A stretch of 64,000 nt of DNA from Anthoceros angustus (Eukaryota > Streptophyta > Anthocerotopsida > Anthocerotales > Anthocerotaceae). Positions 23,260 to 33,540 of this stretch are shown piece by piece. The position numbers and the translations under genes were made by a program. Under the pieces are notes generated by a model that was not told where the DNA came from, did not search any database, and saw only the letters and a program-made list of their open reading frames with translations. The stretch is taken from NCBI GenBank assembly GCA_010909165.1, contig MU008171.1, positions 248,001 through 312,000 on the forward strand, in the 5' to 3' direction. How positions within the stretch are numbered: the stretch's first letter is position 1; the number at the start of each line of letters is the position of its first letter.

Positions 23260-23573
23260 TCACCGCAGACTGTATATCCACACTGAGAGCATAGTTGACA
23301 ATTGACAGAAGTAACACTTTACTGTAGGACATCAGATAGATACATCGTACATGCGTACTGACTGACAAAGGAAGTGTAGTCTGCACGAGTTCCAAAGCCA
23401 CTTTCAGAGAGTCTGTATGTACATATGTTTCGCTGTGTCATGGTGGTACATGTGTAAACAACAGCTGCCCTGCAGTTGTCTCTTTTGGAGCCATACCGTC
23501 AGTGAGTCAGGAGACGTACCTCATATGCAAGGAAGTCTGAAGACCATTTGTATCACCAATTGGAGCTTGTTAG

Positions 23574-25278
23574 TTACAAGATCGGAGGCGTGTAGCCCAT
23601 GCTGTTTAAATCAATATACTGCGAGGGAATCTGTCGGGTGCGATGGATTCTCATTGCGACAAAGGCGGCACCAGCTGCTGTCAGTACCACGAATGTGATC
23701 AATATCACGGCCACGGTATGGCCGCCCTCACGTTTCTTGGATTCAGTAGAAGCTTGCTGCTGCGCCCAGCTCCAACTTTTGTCTCCTGCTTTGTTTTTGC
23801 CACCTGCTTCCACAAGAATCTTCTCGAGTCCACCCTGAGGACCAAGGAACGGAGGATACTCAAACAAATGAAAATACAAGTCGAGAAAAGCTTGAAGAAC
23901 AGCAGGAACAATCCCTCGGTACTTTACCTGCATCATCCCAGAGAAAGTCTGAGCGAGTTGTGCAACAATTTGCTGATGCACTGCCTGGGGCCTGGATTTC
24001 CCTTTGCACCAAGCACAAGTGAATTGTTGGGCCGGCACCTCGCAGACCCCTTCAAACCCAGGAATGGTGTCGTCTGCAAATAAGTCGCACACAGGCTTGT
24101 CCCACACTTTGGCAAATATATCCTTAGAAGTGGCTGAAGACATGCTTGTGTTGTAGCCATCACCATTCTGCTGAAGAGCTGTCATAACCTGCGTCCCCGT
24201 CCACGAAAAACTTCATTGTTTCACCAGTACCAGCGACGAGTAAAGCTACCAAGCAACAGACAAGGGTAGACACCGACCTCTCCAAAAGTAGCTGGCTGGC
24301 CACAACCGCAGGTCGTGGTTATGGAGTTGCACATTTTCTTGCAAGGAAGTCCCAGACTCATGGCCTGCAGCATGTCAGGAACAGCTTGTTGCAAAGCCAC
24401 AGCCAGGGGCTCCTTTCCCAGCACCACCGAGGAGATGAGAGGCTGCACATGCATAAACCAAGTCCCGAGAGACGGTGAACATTACATACAAACCGTGACA
24501 TGCTGGTTCAGTCCAGAAAGAGTGCAGTGCAGACAGCCCACCAGAATCTCATCCACGACCTTGTCGAATGTGCCACAGGCAGGCACAGTCTGCGCACACC
24601 AGAATTTGTGCAGCAAGTCATAGCATTCCGGGCAAGGTGTGTATCCTGTCCACGCCCAGGCACGAGCAAAGATTAGAGCCGCAGTCTCCACTCCTGCAAT
24701 CCCCTGCCCTGTCCTAACCAGCAAGCCGGCAGCTCCTTCCTTCCTGCCTACCTTCCTTTGCTGCTTTGTCTCTGAGCAACGCATCTGGGTCCTTGGACAC
24801 ATGCTCCTCCGCTTCCAGCCGGAAAGCGCAATCCACCAGCTTCCTCGAGGAGGCGCACAATTTTGCGTAGTCGGATCCAGCTGGCACCGGTACGCAGGCG
24901 GCGGAGCCTCCGAACAGATTGCATTGTCCCTCACCTCCCCGGCCGTGCGAGAGGATAGCCTCTCCCAGGCCCGAGAGGATCACTTTCTGCGACTGCCGAG
25001 GGAGAGAAGCAGCGCCTCGCAGCGCCTTGGCTATGTTGTCCAGAGCCAGCCAATCTGCACGCATCATCGCCCATGAGAGCCGGCATGGCATGGCATTTGC
25101 ATCGGGAGCGCACCCACAAGCGATCAAGGCAGGACGCATTACCTGCAGCCCGCGCGAAGGTGGGCACTCCCGGCTGATCCCGAGCTGCTTCCGCGCAGGC
25201 CGCAAACAGAGCAAGAGCCAGCAGCAGCAGCAGCAGCAGGGGACCCCATGCGCGCAAACGAGGCCTGGATTGGGCCAT
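23574..25278 (-). CDS. Single-pass membrane protein with frizzled-CRD-like cysteine pattern
   Basis: Six exons fit GT-AG and phase: 25143-25278, 24752-25054, 24500-24693, 24278-24442, 23928-24188, 23574-23834 (439 residues). A signal peptide with a long Leu run (MAQSRPRLRAWG then poly-Leu) starts it. The ectodomain is Cys-rich, with CPECYDLLHKFWC, VPACG, LPCKKMCNSITTTCGC and VWDKPVCDLF. This spacing resembles the frizzled/folate-receptor-type CRD (F-C---P-C...PC--MC-----C). Near the C terminus lie one membrane helix (VAVILITFVVLTAAGAAFV) and a short RTRQIPSQYIDL tail. The 3' end of exon 3 is ambiguous (CAT|GTCACG or CTG|GTGGGC). Ligand and function are unknown. Its start codon is 81 bp from SMUG1 on the other strand. 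Confidence 0.78.
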
Positions 25279-25359
25279 GGCTGGCAGGAGCAGCAGCAGC
25301 AGCAACTGCCTCGCTTCCCTCCCACGCTCACTCTTAGGGCAGCCGGGGCAAGACAGACC

Positions 25360-26714
25360 ATGGACGACAATCCCCGAGGCAAGCGCCCCCGGATTGGGCC
25401 TTCCCCGCAGGAACAGGCCCACCAGCTTGATGCCGAGGCCGAGTCATCGGTGGAGCAGCAGGAGCTGCCGCCAGAACAGCGGCTGGGCTGGTCCAGAGAG
25501 GAGGCTTGTGACAAATTGGTGGGCATCTCCGATGCACTCGTGGATTCCCTCTCCACCCTCACCTTCCAAGCTCCCGTCACTTGCGTGTGAGTAAGGCAAA
25601 GCAAGCCATGGCATCTTGCTGGAGATGCGGGATTTGCTTGCCTCACAGCTCGGCTGCCTTTGTGATGGATGTCATCCAGATACAATCCGCTGGTGTACGC
25701 AAGGGAACCGTATGTGCAGTATGTGAGGAAGCATGGTGTGCTAACACTCACTCCCGCATCGCTGTCTTGCTGCTGCTGCTGGTTGCGAGGGCCTGAGACT
25801 GGCTTGATGATCAGAGCATCCATGTTTATCGTGCAGGAGGGATGAGAGTTGAAGTCCTCCTGGTGGGCATGAACCCCGGCCCTTTCGGCATGGCTCAGGT
25901 AATGCTAAATGCTAAGTGCTGCTGGTCCTGCAAGTGCTGGGAGTGAGGCAAGCAGAAGAACGTTGTAGCAACCTGATGGGTGACTCACCTCATTGTTGAC
26001 ATGACGTTCAGACGGGGATACCATTCGGAGACAGCGTCATTGTACGCCAGTTTCTGGGAATAAGCGGCAGAGTGGATCAGCCAGAGGTTGTCCACCCCAA
26101 GAGACCGATCGATGGCTTGACCTGTTCAAGGCGTGAGGTAGGTGGGAGGGAACAACAATGCCAATCCCAATAGCATCACCATTCCCTTGGCCATGCATTG
26201 AAGTAGCATTTTTGGTGGCGGCAGGTGAGCGGGCAGAGGCTCTGGGGTTGGGCTCAGAAGCGTTTCACCTCGGCCACTTCGTTCTTCACTCGCTTCTGGG
26301 TGTACAATTTCTGTCCTCTGGCATTCATGGAAGCCTCTGGCAAGTAAGTAAGTGCGTTGTAATATGATATGGCATGCACCTTGCCTTGGCTGTCCCCTAG
26401 AAAGAAAGCTCGTTTCCTGCAGGAACCGCACACCTGACAAGATCAGACAGTGCGAGCGGGGAGAGTTGGAGGCCCGGTGCAGGAACGCGCTGGCCCAGGT
26501 CATCCAGTTGCTCCAACCCAGGCTGGTGGTCGGTGTAGGCGGCTATGCCAGGCAGCAGATAGAGCGGTGCGGTGTGCAGGATGTGGTGCAGGTGCAGGTG
26601 GGGCAGATCATGCATCCCAGCCCAGCCAATCCCAAAGCCAATAAAAACTGGGAAGACGTCATCGAGCTGCAACTACGTGACCTGGGAGTAGAACTTGAAC
26701 AACCAGCAGCATAG
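25360..26714 (+). CDS. SMUG1: Single-strand-selective uracil-DNA glycosylase SMUG1
   Basis: SMUG1 removes uracil and 5-hydroxymethyluracil from DNA at the start of base excision repair. Six exons join in phase: 25360-25586, 25680-25735, 25837-25898, 26012-26137, 26225-26343, 26423-26714, giving 293 residues against about 270 in animals. Motif 1 is complete (VGMNPGPFGMAQTGIPFGD, water-activating Asn), and so is motif 2 (HPSPANPKANKNW, catalytic His). VYNPLVYAREPYVQYV, EVSGQRLWGW and RLVVGVGGYA also match. The N-terminal 70 residues (PRGKRPRIGPSPQEQ) are hydrophilic with a likely nuclear signal. The signal-bearing exons are all intact, so I expect an active enzyme. Flowering plants are usually described with UNG rather than SMUG1. 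Confidence 0.93.
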
Positions 26715-26957
26715 CATAGGAAAAAAGAAATTCTTGCGCCCATCACTTCACCACCACACCACTGGCTGCTGCTGTTCACTTTTCTGGTCCTGCCTGCTGA
26801 AGGAAATGAATCTCACTACAGTCAAATATTTCTCACAGGAAGAGGAGTTGTAGATTCAGGGAAGAATTCAAGAGGGCAGCTGAGTGGTATGATGGGGAAA
26901 CGTGGGAAGGAAAACCACAATCAGGTGGTAGGGAAGGTAGGGAAGGTAGGAATCTTG

Positions 26958-27388
26958 TCACTTGTGTACAGCACCCACAGGATAGCACCCGCTTTGGAAC
27001 GTTGTGAGAGAATTGGCAGACACTGCCAATAGGAAGGCGCATAGTACAATGTTCCATCTTTCAGAACATGGCTTAGGTGCTGGGTATAATGCAATGGAGA
27101 TGGCAAATGTTGAAGCAATCTCAAAACCCAGGTAGGGAATGTCGATATCAAACTGAAATGAATCCTGTCGCAATGCAAGAACTGTGAAGACTGTCGCCTT
27201 CCTCTCATTGACCGATCCTCGAGAGACCTTCGAAAACACCAAAAGCCCCGTACCTTCACAAAGTGACTACAGTCTGAAAGGGTGCAACTTGACAGCGTGA
27301 AACTGTCCTCCTTGTCAGGAAGACCGGATCGAAGGGTGGTCATGAATTCCTTGCCGCGGCTTGGCAATGCACATGGAGTAGGTAACAA
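26958..27388 (-). CDS. Doubtful two-exon small membrane protein
   Basis: Exon 1 (27254 to ATG 27343, or 27388 upstream) ends SDCSHFVK|GTACGG; exon 2 (26958-27152) follows a TTTCATTTCAG acceptor in the same phase. Exon 2 reads FDIDIPYLGFEIASTF, then AISIALYPAP and a hydrophobic NIVLCAFLLAVSANSL segment. I recognise no family. The acceptable splice sites and phase are the only support. It converges with SMUG1, whose stop codon is 243 bp away. Confidence 0.25.
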
Positions 27389-27627
27389 TTGGAATCAAAG
27401 CTTTTGGGGCATCGAATTGGCGGCCTTCGCCGGTCAGCCTTCCCTACCGTATTGAGAGAAATTGAGACAAGTGTGAACGAAGGGTGCATCGATCTCAGCT
27501 GCTGCCGGGCAAGATAGTTCACATCTCCTTCCTTCCTGTGCCGTATCTTCCACCCCGAAAGCTTTCCCTCAGGAAGTTGCGACGAGCATGGGAGATGGAT
27601 GAATCAAAGGACTAAGACAAGGGCGAG

Positions 27628-28638
27628 ATGTCGCCCCAGGTGTGCAGCATCTGCGCCCTTCTGCTTCCTCTGCTGGCCGTGACATTGCGCTGCCGAGCGC
27701 AGAATGTGGAATTCTCTATCAGCAACTTCACAGGAGCTGACATCCTGCTGAAGGGCAACTGCAGTGTGGCACCGGAAGGCTTTTTGCAGCTGGCTGTGAA
27801 TGCCGGTGAGCCCGAGGGGCATGCCGGTGCGAAGATTGTGTCCAGAGCAGTCTATGGCTCCCGTGTGCAGTTCTATGACACGAGGACTGGAGCGGAGGCC
27901 TCCTTCAACGTCTCCTTCACCTTCAGGATGCAATCCGTGCCGGGGCACAAAATAGGAGACGGGATGACCTTTGTCATCGCGCCCAGCCACGAGGCGAGGC
28001 CGCAGCCCAGCAACGCATACGGTGCTGGTAGTATCGGTCTCTACGTAGACCCTGTAAATCCTCCCGGGAATCCCAACTGGAAAGAATTGGCCGTGGAGTT
28101 CGACACCGCTTATGATGTACACGTCGATCCTGTGGGCGATTCCAACCATGTCGGACTGGACATCAACGACTTCCATTCTGTCAAGTGGCAGAACCTGTCA
28201 GTCTACGGCATTGAGCTCATTGACAGGAATACCAGTGCTACCGAGGCCTCTCCCGCATTGTCAGCTTGGATCGACTACTCTGCGGACAGGCAGGAGCTCC
28301 TGGTATACATGGCAGTAGGAGAAGGGTCTCACAAATCTAATGCTTCTCTTGTGCTTTCTTACAGCGGCTTGAAAGTCTCCGGGATCGTCAAACCGTATTC
28401 CTGTGTCGGATTCACGGCTGACACAGGTGAGTACTACATCCAGAACACCTACGTCTACAACTGGAGCTTCTCGAGCAGTGGCCTGCCTGAGCCTCAGCCG
28501 GGCAAGAAGAGCAACGCTGGCCTGGTTGCAGGCGTTGCAATTGGAGCTGCTCTTGTGGTAGTTGCTCTTGGCAGCGGCCTTTTGGGGTTCTTTTGCTGCA
28601 GGTCTGGAGGATCTTCCCGGAAGGAAGACCTGGCCTGA
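27628..28638 (+). CDS. L-type lectin receptor without kinase (LecRLK copy A, truncated)
   Basis: 336 codons, intronless: signal peptide (ICALLLPLLAVTLRCRA), legume-lectin domain (VEFSISNFTGADILLKG near residue 30; metal/sugar site LAVEFDTAYDVHVDPVGDSNHVGLDI), and a single membrane helix (AGLVAGVAIGAALVVVALGSG), then a short KEDLA tail and stop. L-type lectin receptor kinases normally continue into a ~300-residue cytosolic kinase. Here the kinase is missing: directly after the stop another frame reads VGLPSFLRSTPVAVYGFDL, which is the C-terminal tail that follows the kinase in copy B. So an internal deletion joined the membrane segment to the tail. The product may still act as a kinase-less receptor. 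The 5' flank (from about 27480) is duplicated at 34640. Confidence 0.85.
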   Translation: MSPQVCSICALLLPLLAVTLRCRAQNVEFSISNFTGADILLKGNCSVAPEGFLQLAVNAGEPEGHAGAKIVSRAVYGSRVQFYDTRTGAEASFNVSFTFRMQSVPGHKIGDGMTFVIAPSHEARPQPSNAYGAGSIGLYVDPVNPPGNPNWKELAVEFDTAYDVHVDPVGDSNHVGLDINDFHSVKWQNLSVYGIELIDRNTSATEASPALSAWIDYSADRQELLVYMAVGEGSHKSNASLVLSYSGLKVSGIVKPYSCVGFTADTGEYYIQNTYVYNWSFSSSGLPEPQPGKKSNAGLVAGVAIGAALVVVALGSGLLGFFCCRSGGSSRKEDLA

Positions 28639-28770
28639 GGCCCCTGTTGGACTACCTTCGTTCCTCAGGTCTACACCAGTTGCGGTGTACGGCTTTGATC
28701 TCCATAACACTCCCCGGGAAACGATAATGCCATCCCCAGGGATGCCCTGGTTGCAAGCTCAGCATTTCCC
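28639..28770 (+). pseudogene. LecRLK C-terminal tail remnant
   Basis: Read in the frame of 28562-28810, this encodes PVGLPSFLRSTPVAVYG followed by GMPWLQ. It matches the post-kinase tail at 36735-36840 (VGLPPLPKSRPVAVYGD ... MSWLQ). It marks the right side of the deletion that removed the kinase domain from copy A. Confidence 0.75.
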
Positions 28771-28804
28771 TATGTTGTTTCCTAGGATTCTGTTGTGTGA
28801 CCTC

Positions 28805-28844
28805 GAGTAGGGGTAATCTAGCAGGAGTAGGGGTAATCTAGCAG
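28805..28844. repeat. Two perfect 20-bp tandem copies
   Basis: GAGTAGGGGTAATCTAGCAG occurs twice without a gap (28805-28824, 28825-28844), just past the lectin gene remnant. Confidence 0.85.
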
Positions 28845-28911
28845 AGTTGATGGACTACATCAGCCCATCACTTGGGGCATTGAAGTTCAGGCTGGTACCC
28901 AAGTTACAGCC

Positions 28912-28973
28912 TTTAATAGCCCCAAGTTCACTTGGGGCTATTAAATCATGGCACAATTGCCATGATTTAATAG
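28912..28973. repeat. Two overlapping palindromes sharing an arm
   Basis: Palindrome 1 spans 28912-28945, with 16-bp perfect arms starting TTTAATAGCCCC and a 2-nt centre. Palindrome 2 spans 28938-28973, with 16-bp perfect arms starting CTATTAAATCAT and a 4-nt centre. They share the stretch 28938-28945, so the two hairpins exclude each other. Confidence 0.85.
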
Positions 28974-29755
28974 GGCTTCTCAGCCTTTGGAGTTAGTTCA
29001 CGTAGACTTGTCTGGAGCTCTCCATGTTACTTCGTTAGGCGGAGCACGCCATTTTAGAAGGGCGCAGCTTTTCAGTGGTCAATTGTCGACTTCGTTTTTT
29101 TCGTGGAATTCGGACACCCAAGCGTGCATGTATCCAACTCCAACACCCATCACCTCCTCTTTTCTTAGGTAGCATGATGTACCTCATGGTTTGTACATGA
29201 CCGACTTGGCATATTCAGTGGAATCTTTGTCACAATTCCTAGCTAACTCTACACAGATCATTGGAACGCCATTAAGCGTGTATTTAGATATCTTAGAGTC
29301 ACCTCAAATATGGGACTCTTATATCATACACACATCAAGCAAGACAAGCCTCTTCAGCTCAAGGTTTTCAGTGATGCTAATTGGGCTGAAACTCGAACAA
29401 TAGGGAGAGCACTAGCGGCTCCGTCTACTTGCTTGAAGGCATAGCGATTAGCTGGTGCAGTAAAAGGCAAAAGGTTGTAGTTCTTAGCTCAACAGAAGTT
29501 GAACACTATTTCCTAACTCATCTTAGTAAGGAAGGAATTTGGCAGCTCCTACAACTATAGGAGCTAAGGGAAGTACAACAGATAGCCAGACCTCTTTATA
29601 GGGACAATCAGCTAAGGGAAGTACAATAGATACCTAGACCTCTGTATAGGGACAATCAGCTAAGGGAAGTACAACAGATACCCAGACCTCTTGATAGGGA
29701 CAATCAGGCAGCCATCGCACTCACGTACAATCCAAAGTTCCACGCATGTACAAAG
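28974..29755 (+). mobile_element. Older Ty1-copia remnant, left part
   Basis: Fragments of a copia polyprotein with stops and an internal deletion. PLELVHVDLSGALHVTSLGG is the start of an integrase. From about 29165, pieces of the reverse-transcriptase/RNase H region follow (PDLAYSV-like, SQFLAN, then FSDANWAET in a shifted frame). The RNase H motif RDNQAAIALTYNPKFHA ends at 29755, where a younger element is inserted. The same RNase H continues at 33119. Confidence 0.8.
29563..29706 (+). repeat. Three tandem 48-bp copies inside copia RNase H
   Basis: Units start GCTAAGGGAAGTACAA at 29563, 29611 and 29659 (period exactly 48 bp, a multiple of three). Each encodes LREVQ-IPRPL-RDNQ, so the RNase H DNQ motif is triplicated in frame. 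The copies differ by a few substitutions, one of which makes a stop. Confidence 0.85.
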
Positions 29756-29896
29756 TGACAGTATACGCTAGTTGTACAGGTCGTAGGTTAGGACAAACCC
29801 TAACCGTCAGGACACGACTCTTGGGTGTCCAAGACAGCGACATCTCATTCATTCATTTATACGATTACCAGCTCTCGCGAACGCTCGCACTTGTCA
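29756..29896 (+). repeat. LTR1 of the younger copia element
   Basis: 141 bp, TG...CA ends, followed directly by the tRNA-Met-type primer site. It contains GACACGACTCTTGGGTGTCC, an imperfect inverted repeat, also present in LTR2. Confidence 0.9.
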
Positions 29897-32800
29897 TGGT
29901 ATCAAAGCGCTCAAGTCGGCCACTGGGCACCTGCAAAAGGACGATCTTTATCATCTCGACATGAAAGAAGAAAAGGCACTCTCCGCTGCTGACTTCACAC
30001 ACTATGCCAAACCCTCTCTTACGTACCTATGGCATCTTCACTGGTCATATCAATTTTAAGCTTGTGACTATGTACAAAGATAAGGTGGTGGAAGGTATCA
30101 CCTTGATAACTGCAGAATTTTGAGTATGCGGCTTGTGTACTAGGTAAACACAAGCGACGCCTTTCCCTCGGCAAAGCAACCCGAGCAACGGAGATATTAG
30201 GGCTAGTTCACGTGATGTATGTGGAAAACTCCGGTTTCTCTTGGAGGGAAGGAGTACTTTACCACATTTATTGATTTACTACACACGCTTTTGCGTAGTG
30301 TATTTTCAAGCAAAATCGATACTCTTGCATGCTTCAAAGAGTACAAGATATGGGTGAGACCCAAACCGTCATTCTGAAAACTGCATTCGATAATGGCGGA
30401 GAGTATGTCTCGAGAATTTGATGCGCAAACAAAGATGGCATAGGTAGGCAATTGATTTAATGCCCATACCCCATGAGAATGGGGTTTCGAGAATAAAAAT
30501 CGGTCTTTGGAGACATCTCGCTTCCAAAGATGCTTCATTATGCAAACTTGCCCAAAGCATACCGGGCGAGGCGTAAGTTATGCTACCTACATTCGTAATG
30601 GATAGCACATAACCGCTTAAGGCAAGACTCCTTACGAATTGTGGACAGCAGAAGCCCAATCTCTCGTGATCTTCGTGTGTTTGGCTCGTCGGTGTATACT
30701 CACATCCACAAGGACTGCGTGAAGTTCGAACCCAAGTCCACTCACCGCATTTTTATTGGGTTCACCAAGGAATCAAGGGTATAAGGTCCCAATGTAAGAA
30801 CGAGGGTAGTTACCCATTCACGTGATGTGGTGTTTGTCGAAGGCGTGGAATCTCACCAGCCAGTGGGAGCATCGTTGCCTGATTCTTCCAGCTCCGATGA
30901 TGGCTCTGAGAAGAGGAGGAGGAGATGATGGTCGGAGAACTCCGAGTTCCTCTTCCTGCCGCGCCTATCGTGCCTGTACCACCAGTGGCACCAGCAATAC
31001 CCCCGGCACCACAGTCACCGACTGCAGACACCGATGCGGACACCTGGACGCACGATTAGTAGCCGAAATTTACAAGCTACACCTTCAGCTGGGTCGTTGA
31101 GTTTTGAGGAGACAGAGACAGCGATCCCGTCCGCCTCACCGATGGACAGCGAAGGCCGGCTCAACATGCTACTCCCGAGCCTCGGCGGTCTCGGAGGCGT
31201 AGACCACCGCACGATGCGCGAGGATTTCGTATCCCAAGTCACATCTAACATCTTTGTTTAGCCGCCAACGCTACAGTATGAACCTCCAACCTACGGCAGC
31301 CCTCACCGTCGATGAGCATTGGTACAAAGCCATTCAACTGAGTTGGCATCTCGTATGAAAACCAAACTTGGACAATAGTCGCCTTCCCGCAGATAGGAAA
31401 CAAGTTGGCGCAAGTGGGTTTTAAGATAAAGTCAAGGCGATGGGAGCATTGCGTTACAAGGCAAGGTTGGTTGCAAAAGGGTATTCGCAAATACAGGTGG
31501 ACTACGATGATACGCTCACCAGAGTGAAGTCAATACTCGCATGTTTATAGCACTAGTCGGCGAATAATCTTGAGCTGGAGCAATGGACGTTACTACAAGA
31601 TTTTTGTATGGGAACCCGCACGAGGAGATTTTCATGCAAGTTCCAGGGAGTTCCAAAGTGCCTCCAAATGTGCCTCGTCCAAAGATGTAAGCTCCAAGAC
31701 TTTGTATGGGCTTAAACAAAGCTCCGAGCATGGTATGAAAGAATTCACACATACTTGATGACCTTGGATATGAAGGCTTACATGCCGAAGAATGTCTACG
31801 TAAAAGAGAAAGTAAAGATTTCTTGGCACTTGCCATTTATGTGGACGATATAATCATTCTCAGTAACTCTCTACGCATGATATTTGAATTAAAGGAGCAC
31901 TTGAGAAGAGCTTTTAAGACTACAGAAGCTGGTGCACTTGCCTATTGCCTAGGTATGCAGCTACATAGAAATCGAGGTGCGGGTACTATTTTCCTGTACC
32001 AACGTAAATATGCCTTGGAAATTTTAGAAAGATATGGCATGACTGGCTGCAAGCCTGTTGCGACTCCAGTAGAGCAAAATGTCAAGTATACATGCAAGTT
32101 AATATATACCAAGAGGACGCTCAATATGTTGAATTGTATCCTTCAAAGAATGGAAGCCTGATGCATTTGATGATAGGAAGCAGGCCTGATCTTGCCTTCA
32201 CCTCGGACTGACTTCACGGTTTGTTTCAAACCCCAACAGAACTCATGAGGACCTGATGACAAGGGTCTATAGGTACATTTCTGGAACAACAGATTGGGGA
32301 ATTTTGTATAGCTCAAAGGCAAAGAAGGCTCTGCATTTAGTCTTAGTGACGGAGACGAGGAGAGACATTAAGAGCATTAGTAGCTATGTTACAATCTTAG
32401 CGATGGTAATTTCTTGAGTAGTAAAAGGCAATCTACAATTGCACTATCATCTACTAAGCGGAATACAAGAGTTTAACGGAGGCGTGCAAGGAAAGCACTT
32501 GGTCAGTGGGAGCACTAAGGGAGCTCGGCATACCACAGGAGCTGCCGATAGACTTGTTGTGCGATAATCAGAGTGCAATTGCGTTGACAATGAACCCTCG
32601 CTTCCACGTAAGGACCAAACATATTGGAATCGAACATCATTACATTCGTGAGACTGTAGCTCAAGGTTTGGTAAGGATTTCCTACTGCCCTACAGAAGTC
32701 ATGACTGCAGACATCCTGACAAAGGCTTTGGGACGCATTAAGCATTACGAACATGCTGCCATGGGCCTAAGGTCCGGTAATCCTTTGAAGTGGAGCATAC

Positions 32801-32974
32801 CGCGAATCAAGAGTAAGTGGAACGTGAAGATTGACATGATGCCGATACCGCTTAATGACAGTTTCTTTGCGGGTTATCGTGTCTTCTTGTTAGATTTTAC
32901 GTTTCATAGCATTCGATTAAATTATATGTCAATATGACAATTTATACACATCCTAACTCTAGACCCGAGTGGAG

Positions 32975-33118
32975 TGACAAGATACGCTTAGTTGTATGCA
33001 GGTCGTAGGTTAGGACAAACCCTAACCGTCAGGACACGACTCTTGGGTGTCCAAGACAGCGACATCTCATTCATTCATTTATACGATTACCAGCTCTCGC
33101 GAACGCTCGCACTTGTCA
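32975..33118 (+). repeat. LTR2 of the younger copia element
   Basis: 144 bp, nearly identical to LTR1 with about six differences, all near the 5' end. It is preceded by a short purine run (GTGGAG), the likely polypurine tract. Confidence 0.9.
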
Positions 33119-33540
33119 CAAAGCACGTGGAAATGTAGTTTCATTTTATGAGACATGTAGTAGAAGATGGCACGTTTGAAGTACGCTACTTCCCGACAGA
33201 GCAAATGATCGCTGACATGCTTACCAAAGCTCTTATCTCAATCAAATATCAGCAGCACTCAGTAGCAATGAGACTGGGAAGACTATTCGAAGTTAATGAT
33301 CAATGCTAAGCATTTAGAACTAATGTGGGAGTGTTAGAATTGTAGTGACGGGACCCTAGTTAGGGTACGTTTCGTAGGTACCACAAGGCACGCATCGTAT
33401 GGTTACGAGTAGAGCGTCGTTTTATCTTGTTGCTTAACAACGCTCTACACACACATGTATCATTTTGATCAATCTAAGAATGCGGGCCTAATCCCTAATC
33501 AATTAGGGATTAGGCCCATACAAAATTGTGACTTCACGCG
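33119..33540 (+). mobile_element. Older copia remnant, right part, with LTR start
   Basis: RNase H resumes directly after the target duplication: TKHVEM, FEVRYFPTEQMIADMLTKAL, then a stop. AATGTGGGAG at 33322 is a polypurine tract, and TGTTAGAATTGTAG at 33332 looks like the first bases of this element's own 3' LTR. I could not fix the LTR's far end, and the matching left LTR is not in the window. Confidence 0.75.
33484..33517. repeat. Perfect inverted repeat, 16-bp arms, 2-nt centre
   Basis: GGGCCTAATCCCTAAT pairs with ATTAGGGATTAGGCCC around CA. It lies within or just past the older copia LTR. It is not a telomere repeat (the unit is CCCTAAT, not CCCTAAA). Confidence 0.9.

Larger units (their letters stand above)
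29751..33123 (+). mobile_element. Younger Ty1-copia insertion with two LTRs and 5-bp target duplication
   Basis: LTR1 29756-29896 (141 bp) and LTR2 32975-33118 (144 bp) both begin TGACA and end TTGTCA. Their last ~110 bp are identical; differences sit in the first 30 bp. A CAAAG target duplication flanks them (29751-29755, 33119-33123). A primer-binding site TGGTATCAAAGCGC follows LTR1. The interior (~3.1 kb) is shortened and broken: gag and protease are not seen, the integrase (TRFCVVYF, PHENGV, PLKAR-like pieces) is frameshifted, the reverse-transcriptase end has YVDDIIILSNS (31850), and RNase H reads LLCDNQSAIALTMNPRFH. It sits inside the RNase H of an older copia element. Confidence 0.92.

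Noticed and set aside
25200-25310. CAG repeats as a polyglutamine gene
   Set aside because: On the coding (minus) strand the first run encodes the Leu stretch of a signal peptide; the second lies at the start of that gene. No poly-Gln protein is supported.
33484-33517. Telomere-like CCCTAAT words
   Set aside because: The unit is not the plant telomere repeat and occurs only as one inverted pair.
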